Below are positions 17,175 through 24,917 of a stretch of 64,000 bases of DNA, in pieces. The position numbers and the translations under genes are program-made. The notes under the pieces are model-generated. The model did no database searches. It saw only the letters and a list, made by a program, of their open reading frames with translations, and was not told the DNA's origin. How positions within the stretch are numbered: the first letter of the stretch is position 1; each line of letters begins with the position of its first letter. The DNA comes from Dinoroseobacter sp013215265 (GTDB taxonomy: Bacteria; Pseudomonadota; Alphaproteobacteria; Rhodobacterales; Rhodobacteraceae), in contig OY829366.1 of NCBI GenBank assembly GCA_963691755.1, positions 3,408,336 through 3,472,335 of the forward strand. The letters are read 5' to 3'.

Positions 17175-17710
17175 CACCTTGCCCCCTTCAGCTTTGCATC
17201 AACAGCATCGTTGATCGCCTGTTCTTCAGCCGTTCCCGGTGCAATCGCGGCTACGATAGCTGCGGCAGTGTCGCGAGCGACCACGCCAACGTTTTCCATG
17301 GCACTAGCCTGGATCTCGGTGATACGTGCTTCCGACTCCGCAGTGCGCGCTGCAATTTCAGCATCGGCCTTGGCAATGGCGTCATCTAGACCTGCCTTGA
17401 TTTCGGCACGCGCTTCCGCTGCAATCTTCGCAGCTTCAGTCCGAGCGTCTGCAAGGGCCTGTTCGTAAGCCTGTTCAGCTTCGACCGCCTTTAGCTTCAG
17501 TTCTTCTGCAGCAGCGATGTCGTTAGTGATCGTTCCTTGGCGTTCGGCGAGAACGGCCGCAATTCGTGGTAGGGCGACACGCGACAAAATGAAATAAATG
17601 ATGACGAGTGTCACCACGAGCCAGAAAATCTGGTTCGGGAATGTCGAGAAATCCAGCTGCGGCATACCTGGTGCGGCGGCTCCAGCGGCCTCGTTTGTTT
17701 CAGTGGCCAT
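17174..17710 (-). CDS. atpG: ATP synthase F0 subunit b'
   Basis: The 178-residue second b-type subunit has an Ala/Gly-rich start, one membrane segment (FPNQIFWLVVTLVIIYFILSR, about 25-45) and a coiled-coil of EAxxKAAExxA-like repeats to the C-terminus. Phototrophic and many alphaproteobacteria use one b and one b' rather than a b homodimer. It lies between atpE and atpF and is joined to atpF by a TGATG overlap. The gene is variously named atpF', atpG or atpX; the symbol given here follows one common usage and should not be confused with the F1 gamma gene. Confidence 0.92.
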   Translation of the reverse strand: MATETNEAAGAAAPGMPQLDFSTFPNQIFWLVVTLVIIYFILSRVALPRIAAVLAERQGTITNDIAAAEELKLKAVEAEQAYEQALADARTEAAKIAAEARAEIKAGLDDAIAKADAEIAARTAESEARITEIQASAMENVGVVARDTAAAIVAAIAPGTAEEQAINDAVDAKLKGAR

Positions 17711-17790
17711 CGGTCCCTCCTGGCTCCTTTGATCTATCGGGGCGGCACATCAGCGTGCGCACGCCCCGACCGTAAGGATAGCGAGTAGGA

Positions 17791-18027
17791 TTAGACGGCG
17801 AACATCAGCAGCAGAGCGACGAGGAACGAGAAGATCCCCAGAGCTTCTGCGAATGCGATACCGATGAAGAGGGTCGCGGTCTGGCCAGCTGCGGCAGATG
17901 GGTTGCGTAGCGCGCCTGCCAGGTAGTTGCCAACAACGTTGCCCACACCGATTGCTGCGCCACCCATGCCAGTGCATGCCAGACCAGCACCAATCAGGGC
18001 GCCCATTTCTACGATCGAACCTTCCAT
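17791..18027 (-). CDS. atpE: ATP synthase F0 subunit c
   Basis: This is a 78-residue hairpin of two membrane helices, the first glycine-rich (GALIGAGLACTGMGGAAIGVG) and the second carrying the proton-binding glutamate at residue 61 in FIGIAFAEALGIFSF. The polar loop has RNPSA. Several copies form the rotor ring. It is preceded by a clear AAGGAGAATTC ribosome-binding sequence and separated from atpB by 54 bases. The glutamate without sodium-ligand residues indicates proton coupling. Confidence 0.96.
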   Translation of the reverse strand: MEGSIVEMGALIGAGLACTGMGGAAIGVGNVVGNYLAGALRNPSAAAGQTATLFIGIAFAEALGIFSFLVALLLMFAV

Positions 18028-18081
18028 GTGAATTCTCCTTACGATGGAATTGGTAGATTTCTAGTGTTCTTGAGTCAGACC

Positions 18082-18837
18082 TTAGTGGTGCGGATGCAGC
18101 GCATCTTTCAAATACACACAGGTCAGAATGGTGAAGACGTAGGCCTGGATGAAGGACACCAGAACCTCGAGACCGTACATCGCGGTTACCGCAAGGACCG
18201 AAAACGGACTGATCGCGGCGATCGCAGCAAAACCTGCGAACACTTTAATAACCGCGTGGCCCGCCATCATGTTGCCTGCCAGACGAATGGAGTGGCTGAT
18301 GGGGCGTGCGAAGTACGAAATAATTTCAATGACCGCCAGGATCGGGCGGATGGCCAGAGGCGCGGCGCTGACCCAGAAGAGGCTCAGGAAACCAACGCCG
18401 TTTTTTACGAAACCCAAAACCGTGACAGTCAAGAAGACGCCCATCGCCAGCAACGCAGTCACTGCGATATGGCTGGTCGTAGTGAACGCAGTCGGAACAA
18501 GGCCAAGAAAATTCGAGAACACGATGAAGAGGAATAAGGTCATGATGTAGGGGAAGTACTTCAAACCATCTTTGCCAGTGATGTCTTCAACCATCTTGTA
18601 GATGAAGCCATATCCCAGTTCCGCAATCGACTGGCTGCGGCTTGGAACAACTGCACGGCGTGATGTACCCAAAACAAACATCAAAACAACACAAACAATG
18701 GCCAGCGCCATCCACAAAGTAACGTTGGTCACGGTATACCAAGCCACGGGACCCGAGCCGAACAAGGGTTCAACAATGAACTGGTCCATCGGGTGAAATT
18801 CGAGACCGCCGCCTTCTGCTTTTGCTTCATCCGCCAC
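18082..18837 (-). CDS. atpB: ATP synthase F0 subunit a
   Basis: The 251-residue membrane protein forms the proton half-channels. Five to six hydrophobic helices are visible, with the essential arginine in SHSIRLAGNMMAGH and the LVPTAFTTTSHIAVT segment. The start is GTG 18837, with AGAGGA about eight bases upstream; the first 11 bases overlap the end of atpI. It belongs to the five-gene F0 operon on the minus strand. Confidence 0.95.
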   Translation of the reverse strand: MADEAKAEGGGLEFHPMDQFIVEPLFGSGPVAWYTVTNVTLWMALAIVCVVLMFVLGTSRRAVVPSRSQSIAELGYGFIYKMVEDITGKDGLKYFPYIMTLFLFIVFSNFLGLVPTAFTTTSHIAVTALLAMGVFLTVTVLGFVKNGVGFLSLFWVSAAPLAIRPILAVIEIISYFARPISHSIRLAGNMMAGHAVIKVFAGFAAIAAISPFSVLAVTAMYGLEVLVSFIQAYVFTILTCVYLKDALHPHH

Positions 18838-19171
18838 GTTGCGTGTCCTCTTCTTCAGCCGGGCTTTTCGGCCCGAGAATATTTTCGTCCTGAAGTTCCT
18901 GTGCGGTACGGACCATTGTTTTCACGCCCGCTACGAACCCCAGCAATGTAAAGATGACAAGGAATATGGGCAGTGTGCCCAGAACCCAGTCGATCCCGTA
19001 TCCCATCACGAAGCCAATTCCCAAACCCGAAACCAGCTCTATGACCATGCGCCAGGCATGTTGGGCCTGACTGTAATGCTCTTCGACCTTGGGTCCGTCT
19101 TCCTTAACTTTTAGAGCGTCGATCTTGGCCTGAAGCTCATCCAAGTCCTTCGGCTCCGGCGCGTCGCTCAT
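18827..19171 (-). CDS. atpI: AtpI/AtpZ family F0 assembly protein
   Basis: This 114-residue protein has a charged N-terminal half and two membrane helices (MVIELVSGLGIGFVMGYGIDWVLG and FLVIFTLLGFVAGVKTMV). The GxGFxxGYxxD pattern belongs to the AtpI/AtpZ family, linked to c-ring assembly and magnesium or calcium transport. It is the first gene of the F0 operon, and its end overlaps atpB by 11 bases. ATG 19171 is preferred to an upstream TTG. Confidence 0.9.
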   Translation of the reverse strand: MSDAPEPKDLDELQAKIDALKVKEDGPKVEEHYSQAQHAWRMVIELVSGLGIGFVMGYGIDWVLGTLPIFLVIFTLLGFVAGVKTMVRTAQELQDENILGPKSPAEEEDTQRGG

Positions 19172-19255
19172 GGAAGACAAACCCTTGTTTAGTCTGCGCG
19201 GAAGCTAGGCACGGGCGCGCCTTGAGTCAACGCGTGAAAGCATCAGTCAAAATTA

Positions 19256-19289
19256 CCTTAAAATACTGTTTTTAATAATTATTTTAAGG
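19256..19289. repeat. AT-rich inverted repeat upstream of the atp operon
   Basis: CCTTAAAATA at 19256-19265 and TATTTTAAGG at 19280-19289 are perfect ten-base inverted arms separated by 14 bases. The element lies in the gap between atpI (minus) and the ArsR gene (plus), about 85 bases upstream of atpI. It may be a regulator site or a cruciform-prone promoter element; there is no downstream T-run pattern that would make it a clear terminator. Confidence 0.45.
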
Positions 19290-19332
19290 GTGCGACAGTC
19301 TGGCCACCCTTAAAGGGCGCGAAAGCTATATT

Positions 19333-19346
19333 CAACCAATTGGTTG
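19333..19346. promoter_or_regulatory. Perfect 14-base palindrome, likely ArsR operator
   Basis: CAACCAATTGGTTG is a perfect palindrome that ends 33 bases before the ArsR start codon. ArsR-type dimers bind such short AT-centred dyads over their own promoters, so autorepression is the simplest reading. Confidence 0.6.
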
Positions 19347-19379
19347 ACCATATGCACCTTGCCTGCCATCTGGCGTCTT

Positions 19380-19718
19380 ATGACAAGCGATCTCGATACG
19401 GCCTTCGCCGCTCTGGCTGACCCGACACGGCGCTCTATCCTGACCATGCTTCTCGAAGACGACATGGCCGTAACTGACGTCGCCGATCCTTTCGAGATGT
19501 CCCTGGCAGCAATTTCGAAGCATCTTACAGTGCTGTCAAACGCCGGACTAATCACACAAGAAAAGCGTGGACGCGTGAAGTGGTGCAAGCTAGAGCCAGA
19601 CGCGTTGCGTGCCGCTTCAGTCTGGATGCAGGGGTTCGGTCAGTTTGAACCAGTGAACCTTGATGCGTTTGAACGGTTCCTCGAAACAGAACTTACGGAC
19701 GAACCTGACGAAGCTTAG
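19380..19718 (+). CDS. ArsR-family winged-helix regulator
   Basis: The 112-residue protein has the ALADPTRRSILTMLLEDD opening, the MAVTDVADPFEMSLAAISKHLTVLSNAGLI helix-turn-helix and the wing EKRGRVKWCKL. Classical metal-binding cysteine pairs such as ELCVCDL are missing, so it is probably a non-metal SdpR/YdfF-like ArsR. Members of this group often sit beside SRPBCC-domain genes; none is here. It stands alone between the atp operon and a convergent DMT-exporter gene. ATG 19380 fits the family start. Confidence 0.88.
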   Translation: MTSDLDTAFAALADPTRRSILTMLLEDDMAVTDVADPFEMSLAAISKHLTVLSNAGLITQEKRGRVKWCKLEPDALRAASVWMQGFGQFEPVNLDAFERFLETELTDEPDEA

Positions 19719-19738
19719 CAAAGCGCCCACGCCAAGGC

Positions 19739-20638
19739 TTACGCTTTCCAACCTTCAGCTGCCTGATTTTTGAGAAGCAACAACAACGCTATAATCGTCA
19801 ATCCAACGCCCCCCAAAATAAGTGCGGGCGGCGCTGTGTTCCCCAAAGCCAGTTCCCAGAGCACAACCCAACTTGGTGTAAGATAGGTGTATGCCATCAC
19901 TTTCGCGGATGGCAGCCGCAAAGTCGCATATTGAAGCAGAACGAATGTGGCCGAAGAGGCGAATACAGCAAGATAGGCAAGTGTTATCCAGACAATTGGC
20001 GGCAGTGCAGTCCAGTCGATGCGCATCAACTCCGGCAGAGCGATCGCAAACAGCACGAGACTGCCGCCCATGAGGATGCCAAACGTGTACGGAAAAGCGC
20101 CCTCCCCTCGGTTCAGTCGTCGAGACAGTGGTGTGTAGAGCGCATGGGCAATGCAGCCCAGAAAGTAGATCACCTCCCCGCGTCCCACATCAAACGCCTT
20201 AAAAGCAGCCCAGTCCGCACGAAAAATTACCCAAAGCGCGCCAATCCCGCCGATCACCAAGGCCAGCGCCATGCGCTTTGTGGTGACCTGGCGCATCAGA
20301 ATCCACCCAAAACCCGCGGCAAGGATGGGCGTCAGCGTAAATACTGCTGCCGCTGAAACCGACGGCGCAGTTTTCAACCCTTCAAACATCAAAACGAAAT
20401 ACAAAGCGAAAACGCCACCCAGTACGATGTAACGCCATGGTGCTTTCATCGCACTCCGAACGCCCGTGCCCAGCGCTAGAAGAACGGCCCAAAGGATCAA
20501 AGCAGACAATCCAAAGCGCAAAGCGGTTAATGCTGTTGGGTCAATTTCGTTGGCTGCTCTCGTTCCAAGCGCGAAACTGCCTGCGACCAGTGCGGAAAAT
20601 GCCAGCATAGCCAGATGGCCGCGCGCGGCCTCGCTCAT
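19739..20638 (-). CDS. EamA-type drug/metabolite (DMT) transporter
   Basis: The 299-residue inner-membrane protein has ten predicted helices in two EamA repeats (ALRFGLSALILWAVLLAL and FILLQYATLRLPSAKV-like segments). Such proteins export amino acids, metabolites or drugs; the substrate is unknown. Its start overlaps the stop of the upstream LysR gene by four bases, so transporter and regulator are translationally coupled, which suggests LysR controls the exporter together with itself. Confidence 0.9.
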   Translation of the reverse strand: MSEAARGHLAMLAFSALVAGSFALGTRAANEIDPTALTALRFGLSALILWAVLLALGTGVRSAMKAPWRYIVLGGVFALYFVLMFEGLKTAPSVSAAAVFTLTPILAAGFGWILMRQVTTKRMALALVIGGIGALWVIFRADWAAFKAFDVGRGEVIYFLGCIAHALYTPLSRRLNRGEGAFPYTFGILMGGSLVLFAIALPELMRIDWTALPPIVWITLAYLAVFASSATFVLLQYATLRLPSAKVMAYTYLTPSWVVLWELALGNTAPPALILGGVGLTIIALLLLLKNQAAEGWKA

Positions 20639-21522
20639 AGATTGCGCCAGTTCTTGGCGGCAGCCTTCAATGCTGCCGTCGCGCTTTGTACTTTCGCCGT
20701 GCGGTGCAAATCAACATGAGTGACCAACCAGATCGGGGCAATCCATTCTTCCAACGGAGGGCAAAGCTGGACAAAGTTTGGGTGCCTGCGTGCATGCCAC
20801 GTCGAGTCAAACCCGGCGCCCACGCCTGCAGAAATCGCATCCACTTTACTACGGGTATCCGCGGTACGGTAAATGATCTGCGCACTTGGAACGTTCGATT
20901 GCATCCATTGCATGAAGCCCGCTCGGGGGTTTTCCTCGATGGTTCCTACGAATTTGTGTCCAGTGATATCCATGTCAGGGCCTATCAAGCCGTGCTTGTC
21001 GACATATTCTTGTGTCGCAAACAATGTCATGCGCTGTTCAAAAAGCTTCTGGACAACATTGTCGGGGTCATCGGGCGGTTTTCCTGCACGAATTGCAACA
21101 TGCGCTTCCCCATACTCCAGACGAAAGAGTCGCGGGTCTGTCAGGAGCTTGATGTTCACATCTGGATGTTCCGACTGAAACTCTGCCAAGACAGGGGCCA
21201 ATAACGGGGACAAAACTTCCAGGGTTGTAATAAGCAGCTCGCCTGAGACCTTCGCGGAATGACCATGAAGGCGACCTTCTAACTGATCGAATTGTTCGGC
21301 CGTTGCCTGTGCGACTTGCAGCAAGTCCCGACCGGCTTCCGTTGCGTTGTAGCCGCGCGCGTGGCGCTGAAAGAGTTTCACGCCCAACCGACCTTCCAAG
21401 GCATCTATGTGCCGGATCACGGTTGCATGGTGGACGCCAAGCGCATCGGCTGCCCCACTGACTGTCCCCAAACGCGCAACATGAAACGCAGTTCGTATTT
21501 CATCCCAAGTCTCAATGGGCAT
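20635..21522 (-). CDS. LysR-family transcriptional regulator
   Basis: This 295-residue LysR protein has the N-terminal helix-turn-helix AFHVARLGTVSGAADALGVHHATVIRHIDALEGRLGVKLF and an effector-binding domain starting near residue 90. It is coupled to the DMT exporter downstream and divergent from the azoreductase-DoxX operon. The 103-base shared control region holds LysR-like dyads (21545-21581). Either side could be the target. Inducer unknown. Confidence 0.88.
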   Translation of the reverse strand: MPIETWDEIRTAFHVARLGTVSGAADALGVHHATVIRHIDALEGRLGVKLFQRHARGYNATEAGRDLLQVAQATAEQFDQLEGRLHGHSAKVSGELLITTLEVLSPLLAPVLAEFQSEHPDVNIKLLTDPRLFRLEYGEAHVAIRAGKPPDDPDNVVQKLFEQRMTLFATQEYVDKHGLIGPDMDITGHKFVGTIEENPRAGFMQWMQSNVPSAQIIYRTADTRSKVDAISAGVGAGFDSTWHARRHPNFVQLCPPLEEWIAPIWLVTHVDLHRTAKVQSATAALKAAAKNWRNL

Positions 21523-21544
21523 CTATGTGCATCCTCTCACACTT

Positions 21545-21581
21545 AATGCGCATTTGAAGGCATTGCGTTCATTTTTGCAAT
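21545..21581. promoter_or_regulatory. Dyads in the LysR-azoreductase control region
   Basis: AATGCGCATT at 21545-21554 is a perfect ten-base palindrome, and ATTGC at 21562-21566 pairs with GCAAT at 21577-21581 across ten bases, close to the T-N11-A LysR pattern. They lie between the divergent LysR and azoreductase genes. Confidence 0.4.
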
Positions 21582-21625
21582 AGTCATTTGTGCTGCATAC
21601 CGTGATTTCAGCCAAGGATAAAAAA

Positions 21626-22219
21626 ATGGCTCTCTCCTCTAACATCCTGCGCATCGACAGTTCCGCGCGCAGCGACGGCTCTGTTTCGCGCAAACTTGCC
21701 GATCAAATAATCGAACGGGTTGGCGCTGCAAATGCGCAGATCACCTATCGCGAACTTGGCGCTAGACTTGACGCCATTGACGGTGACTGGCTCGGGGCGA
21801 ACTTTACCCCCGAAGCAGACCGGACCGAGGCGCAACGCAATCGTCTTGCACTTTCAGATACACTAATTGCCGAAATTAAGGCCGCAGAGACGTTAGTCAT
21901 CTCGTTACCCATCTACAATTTCGGAATCCCGTCCGGATTGAAGGCGTGGATCGACCAGGTAGCCCGCGCGGGAATTACCTTCAGATACACACCAGAAGGC
22001 CCCGTGGGCCTGCTAGCAGGCAAGCGGGCCATCCTCGCGGTCGCCTCTGGCGGAACCGAGGTCGGAGGTCCAATCGATTTCGCGACAGATTACCTGAAAC
22101 ACGTACTGGGTTTTATGGGCATCCATGACGTTGAGATTGTTGCGTCAGACAAATTGATGATCGACGCCGATGCCAGCCACACAAAAGCCCAAGCCGCGCT
22201 CAATGCGCTTGCTGCATAA
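21626..22219 (+). CDS. azoR: FMN-dependent NADH-azoreductase
   Basis: The 197-residue flavodoxin-like protein begins with ILRIDSSARSDGSVSRKLAD, the FMN phosphate loop of the AzoR/AcpD family, and has PIYNFGIPSGLKAWIDQVARAGITFRYTPEGPVGLL. It reduces quinones and azo compounds with NADH. A DoxX-family membrane gene follows after 11 bases in the same operon, a common pairing in thiol or quinone stress responses. ATG 21626 is chosen over an upstream in-frame ATG because the family N-terminus begins here. Confidence 0.92.
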   Translation: MALSSNILRIDSSARSDGSVSRKLADQIIERVGAANAQITYRELGARLDAIDGDWLGANFTPEADRTEAQRNRLALSDTLIAEIKAAETLVISLPIYNFGIPSGLKAWIDQVARAGITFRYTPEGPVGLLAGKRAILAVASGGTEVGGPIDFATDYLKHVLGFMGIHDVEIVASDKLMIDADASHTKAQAALNALAA

Positions 22220-22230
22220 GGAAAATTGAA

Positions 22231-22581
22231 ATGGAAATAGTAAAGAAATATGGCCTGTGGGTTTTGAAGGTTTTGGCAGCATTAGCCTTTCTTGGGGCTG
22301 GCTCGATGAAACTGATCGGAAATCCCGACATGGTTGCCGTTTTTGAAGCAGTCGGTCTGGGCCAGTGGTTTCGATACCTGACCGGCGTCATTGAAGTGGG
22401 CGGCGCGATCCTGCTCTTTGTACCCGGGCTACAGCTTTTTGGTGCTGGTATTTTGGCAATCACAATGGTCGGTGCAGTTGCAGCACATCTGCTTATCTTG
22501 GGTCCAAGTGCCATTCCTGCGTTGGTCCTCTTGGTGATCGTATCTTTTATCGCATATGCCCACCGCCCTGCGGTCAGCTAA
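22231..22581 (+). CDS. DoxX family membrane protein
   Basis: The 116-residue protein has four hydrophobic segments and the DoxX features LAFLGAGSMKLIGNPDMV and GQWFRYLTGVIEVGGAILLFVP. DoxX-like proteins take part in quinone-linked oxidation in the membrane and are often paired with quinone or azo reductases, as here. Function is inferred from family and context. Confidence 0.85.
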   Translation: MEIVKKYGLWVLKVLAALAFLGAGSMKLIGNPDMVAVFEAVGLGQWFRYLTGVIEVGGAILLFVPGLQLFGAGILAITMVGAVAAHLLILGPSAIPALVLLVIVSFIAYAHRPAVS

Positions 22582-22694
22582 CGGTCGGCCTTTGGCGACG
22601 AGTATGGAAAACAACAAGAAGTTACCTGAACTCAAAACCGTCATTGCAAACTAGTTCTTCGGTGCTGGCGACAACGCGATTATCAAAACAGAGA

Positions 22695-22740
22695 AAACGG
22701 CGTTCTACCTTGGTTTGGCAGGACGCCGTTTCCGTTTCTT
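22695..22740 (+). terminator. Terminator-like hairpin after the azoR-doxX operon
   Basis: AAACGGCGT at 22695-22703 pairs perfectly with ACGCCGTTT at 22723-22731 across a 19-base loop, followed by CCGTTTCTT. The long loop and imperfect T-run make it a weaker terminator, but the position 114 bases after doxX fits. Confidence 0.55.
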
Positions 22741-22813
22741 CCACATGTACATATCCACTTTAGGCCGCATGACTTGACTCCATGCCCTGATTAGCCCTAA
22801 ACGCGCGCAACTT

Positions 22814-22930
22814 CCGGAGCGCTTTGCCCTCCGGTCCTATGGCTTGCCCAAGGATCGCCACCCGTCAGCGCGTTGCGCCCACGGGTGCGTTTTTGGTTTT
22901 GGCTATGGGGTTCGCGTCCCCATATTGGGG
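22814..22930 (+). other. Structured gap upstream of ffh (hairpins, T-run, alternating GGGG/CCCC pairings)
   Basis: The 378-base gap 22582-22959 holds no supported gene. Beyond the hairpin at 22695 it contains CCGGAG/CTCCGG (22814-22819 with 22829-22834), CACCCGT/ACGGGTG (22859-22865 with 22881-22887) followed by a T-run at 22890-22895, and ATGGGG (22905-22910), CCCCAT (22918-22923) and TGGGG (22926-22930), where the middle block can pair with either side. The ffh ribosome-binding site follows at once. It could be a small RNA with its terminator plus an ffh leader. I looked for the 4.5S RNA core and did not find it. Confidence 0.45.
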
Positions 22931-22959
22931 ATTGATGTAGCAACTGAAGGACGACGCCT

Positions 22960-24453
22960 ATGTTCGAAACCCTGTCTGACCGCCTGTCTGGCGTCTTCGA
23001 CCGGCTGACCAAGCAAGGGGCTTTGTCCGAGGCTGACGTCGAAACAGCATTGCGCGAAGTCCGTGTTGCCCTTCTTGAAGCAGACGTTTCGCTGCCGGTG
23101 GCACGTTCGTTCATCAAAGCCGTAAAAAAGAAAGCAACTGGTCAGGCGGTCACCAAGTCAATCACCCCGGGCCAACAGGTCGTCAAGATCGTCCATGACG
23201 AGTTGATTGCGACCCTACGTGGCGACGATGATCCGGGCGCGCTAAAAATCGACAACCCACCTGCGCCGATCCTGATGGTTGGTTTGCAAGGTTCCGGTAA
23301 AACCACGACGACAGCGAAGCTCGCCAAACGTCTGAAAGACCGCGAAGGCAAGCGCGTCCTGATGGCCTCGCTGGACACCAACCGCCCGGCCGCAATGGAA
23401 CAGCTTGCCATTCTCGGTGGCCAAATTGGCGTTGATACTCTGCCAATTGTCAAAGGTGAGGACCCCGTCACAATCGCCAAGCGCGCGAAAACGCAAGCAT
23501 CACTTGGTGGCTACGACGTCTATATGCTCGATACCGCAGGTCGCCTGCACATCGATCAGGAGCTTATCGCACAGGCAGCGGCCGTACGTGATGTGGCCAA
23601 CCCCCGCGAAACGCTTCTCGTGGTCGACGGGCTGACCGGTCAGGATGCAGTTAACGTCGCACAGGAATTTGACGAAAAGATCGGTGTCACCGGTGTATGT
23701 CTGACCCGTATGGACGGTGATGGTCGCGGTGGCGCGGCGCTTTCCATGCGTGCCATCACTGGAAAGCCAATTCGCTTTGTCGGTCTCGGCGAGAAGATGG
23801 ACGCGATTGAGACCTTCGAGCCCGACCGGATTGCGGGTCGCATTCTTGGCATGGGCGACATCGTCGCGCTGGTTGAAAAAGCGCAGGAAACGCTGGAGAT
23901 CGAACAGGCCGAGCGCATGATGAAGCGCTACCAGAAGGGCCTATTCAACATGAACGATCTGCGCAGTCAGCTTGAACAAATGCTCAAGATGGGCGGCATG
24001 GAAGGCCTTATGGGCATGATGCCGGGCATGGGCAAAATGAAGGGTCAGCTTGATCAAGCGGGTCTCGACGACAAGGTGCTCAGGCGTCAGATCGCATTGA
24101 TCAATTCGATGACCAAGAAAGAACGTGCCAACCCGCAAATTCTGCAAGCCAGCCGTAAAAAGCGCATTGCAGCGGGGGCCGGCATGGATGTGAGTGACCT
24201 GAACAAACTTCTGAAGATGCAGCGCCAGATGAGCGACATGATGAAGAAGATGGGCAAGGGCGGAAAACTGAAACAGGCCATGGCGGCGATGACCGGCAAA
24301 GGTCTTCCCGGAATGCCGGGTGGCGGCATGCCGGCAGGTATGGACGCCAAGGCATTGGAAGCCGCAGCAAAGCAGATGCAACAAGGCGGTGGACTGCCCG
24401 GTTTGGGCGGCGGCCTGCCCGGCGGTCTTTCAGGATTTGGGAAGAAAAAATGA
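22960..24453 (+). CDS. ffh: Signal recognition particle protein Ffh
   Basis: The 497-residue SRP GTPase binds 4.5S RNA and signal peptides at the ribosome. N-domain at the start, G1 GLQGSGKTTTTAKLA near 107-121, DTAGRLHIDQEL, LTRMDGDGRGGAALS and a methionine-rich M domain from about residue 330 (MKRYQKGLFNMNDLRSQLEQMLKMGG), ending in a long Gly/Met tail. Ffh opens an operon continuing with three GNAT genes, a chorismate mutase and rpsP. Its stop overlaps the next start by four bases. Confidence 0.97.
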   Translation: MFETLSDRLSGVFDRLTKQGALSEADVETALREVRVALLEADVSLPVARSFIKAVKKKATGQAVTKSITPGQQVVKIVHDELIATLRGDDDPGALKIDNPPAPILMVGLQGSGKTTTTAKLAKRLKDREGKRVLMASLDTNRPAAMEQLAILGGQIGVDTLPIVKGEDPVTIAKRAKTQASLGGYDVYMLDTAGRLHIDQELIAQAAAVRDVANPRETLLVVDGLTGQDAVNVAQEFDEKIGVTGVCLTRMDGDGRGGAALSMRAITGKPIRFVGLGEKMDAIETFEPDRIAGRILGMGDIVALVEKAQETLEIEQAERMMKRYQKGLFNMNDLRSQLEQMLKMGGMEGLMGMMPGMGKMKGQLDQAGLDDKVLRRQIALINSMTKKERANPQILQASRKKRIAAGAGMDVSDLNKLLKMQRQMSDMMKKMGKGGKLKQAMAAMTGKGLPGMPGGGMPAGMDAKALEAAAKQMQQGGGLPGLGGGLPGGLSGFGKKK

Positions 24454-24917
24454 GATATCCCGTCCTCGAAACCCGGAACCTTTTCTTGCGCAAACCGATG
24501 ACGCAGGACTTCCCGGCACAAATTCCCGGAACCTGTAACTGGTACGGCGTAACCGAAACCTTCGCGCATTGGGACTGTCATGGGTTTGGCCCGTTTGCGC
24601 TGATCTGCAAGGATACCGATCTTTGCCTTGGCCTTGTCGGTCCATGGCACCCGGAAGATTGGCCAGAAGCAGAACTGGTCTGGCATCTTTGGGACGCGCG
24701 CACCAAATCAGAGATCGCACGCGAGGCGATCACCGAAGCCTATGGCTTTGCCCGGCGCACGCTCGGCTGGGATGCTTGCGTGAGCTATCTGGGCTTTGCC
24801 AATCGCACGGGCATAGCGCTGGCTGAGAAACTTGGGGCAACGCGTGACCGCTTCGCCGATACGCCTTTGGGCCGCGATTGTCTGGTTTATCGTCACCGAG
24901 GAACGCTGGCTGCGTGA
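24450..24917 (+). CDS. GNAT family N-acetyltransferase (first of three)
   Basis: This 155-residue protein starts LETRNLFLRKP, as in the RimJ/RimL-like acetyltransferases. The N-terminal third is short, but CLGLVGPWHPEDWPEAELVWHLWD and the C-terminal YLGFANRTGIALAEKLGATR match the acetyl-CoA fold. Start overlaps ffh by ATGA, stop overlaps the next GNAT by TGATG. It probably transfers an acetyl group from acetyl-CoA to an amine; the target is unknown. Homology to the next two genes suggests local duplication. Confidence 0.85.
   Translation: MRYPVLETRNLFLRKPMTQDFPAQIPGTCNWYGVTETFAHWDCHGFGPFALICKDTDLCLGLVGPWHPEDWPEAELVWHLWDARTKSEIAREAITEAYGFARRTLGWDACVSYLGFANRTGIALAEKLGATRDRFADTPLGRDCLVYRHRGTLAA

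Noticed and set aside
22582..22959. 4.5S SRP RNA next to ffh
   Set aside because: I checked both strands for the conserved GGTCAGG and GGAAGCAGCC-like core and saw none.
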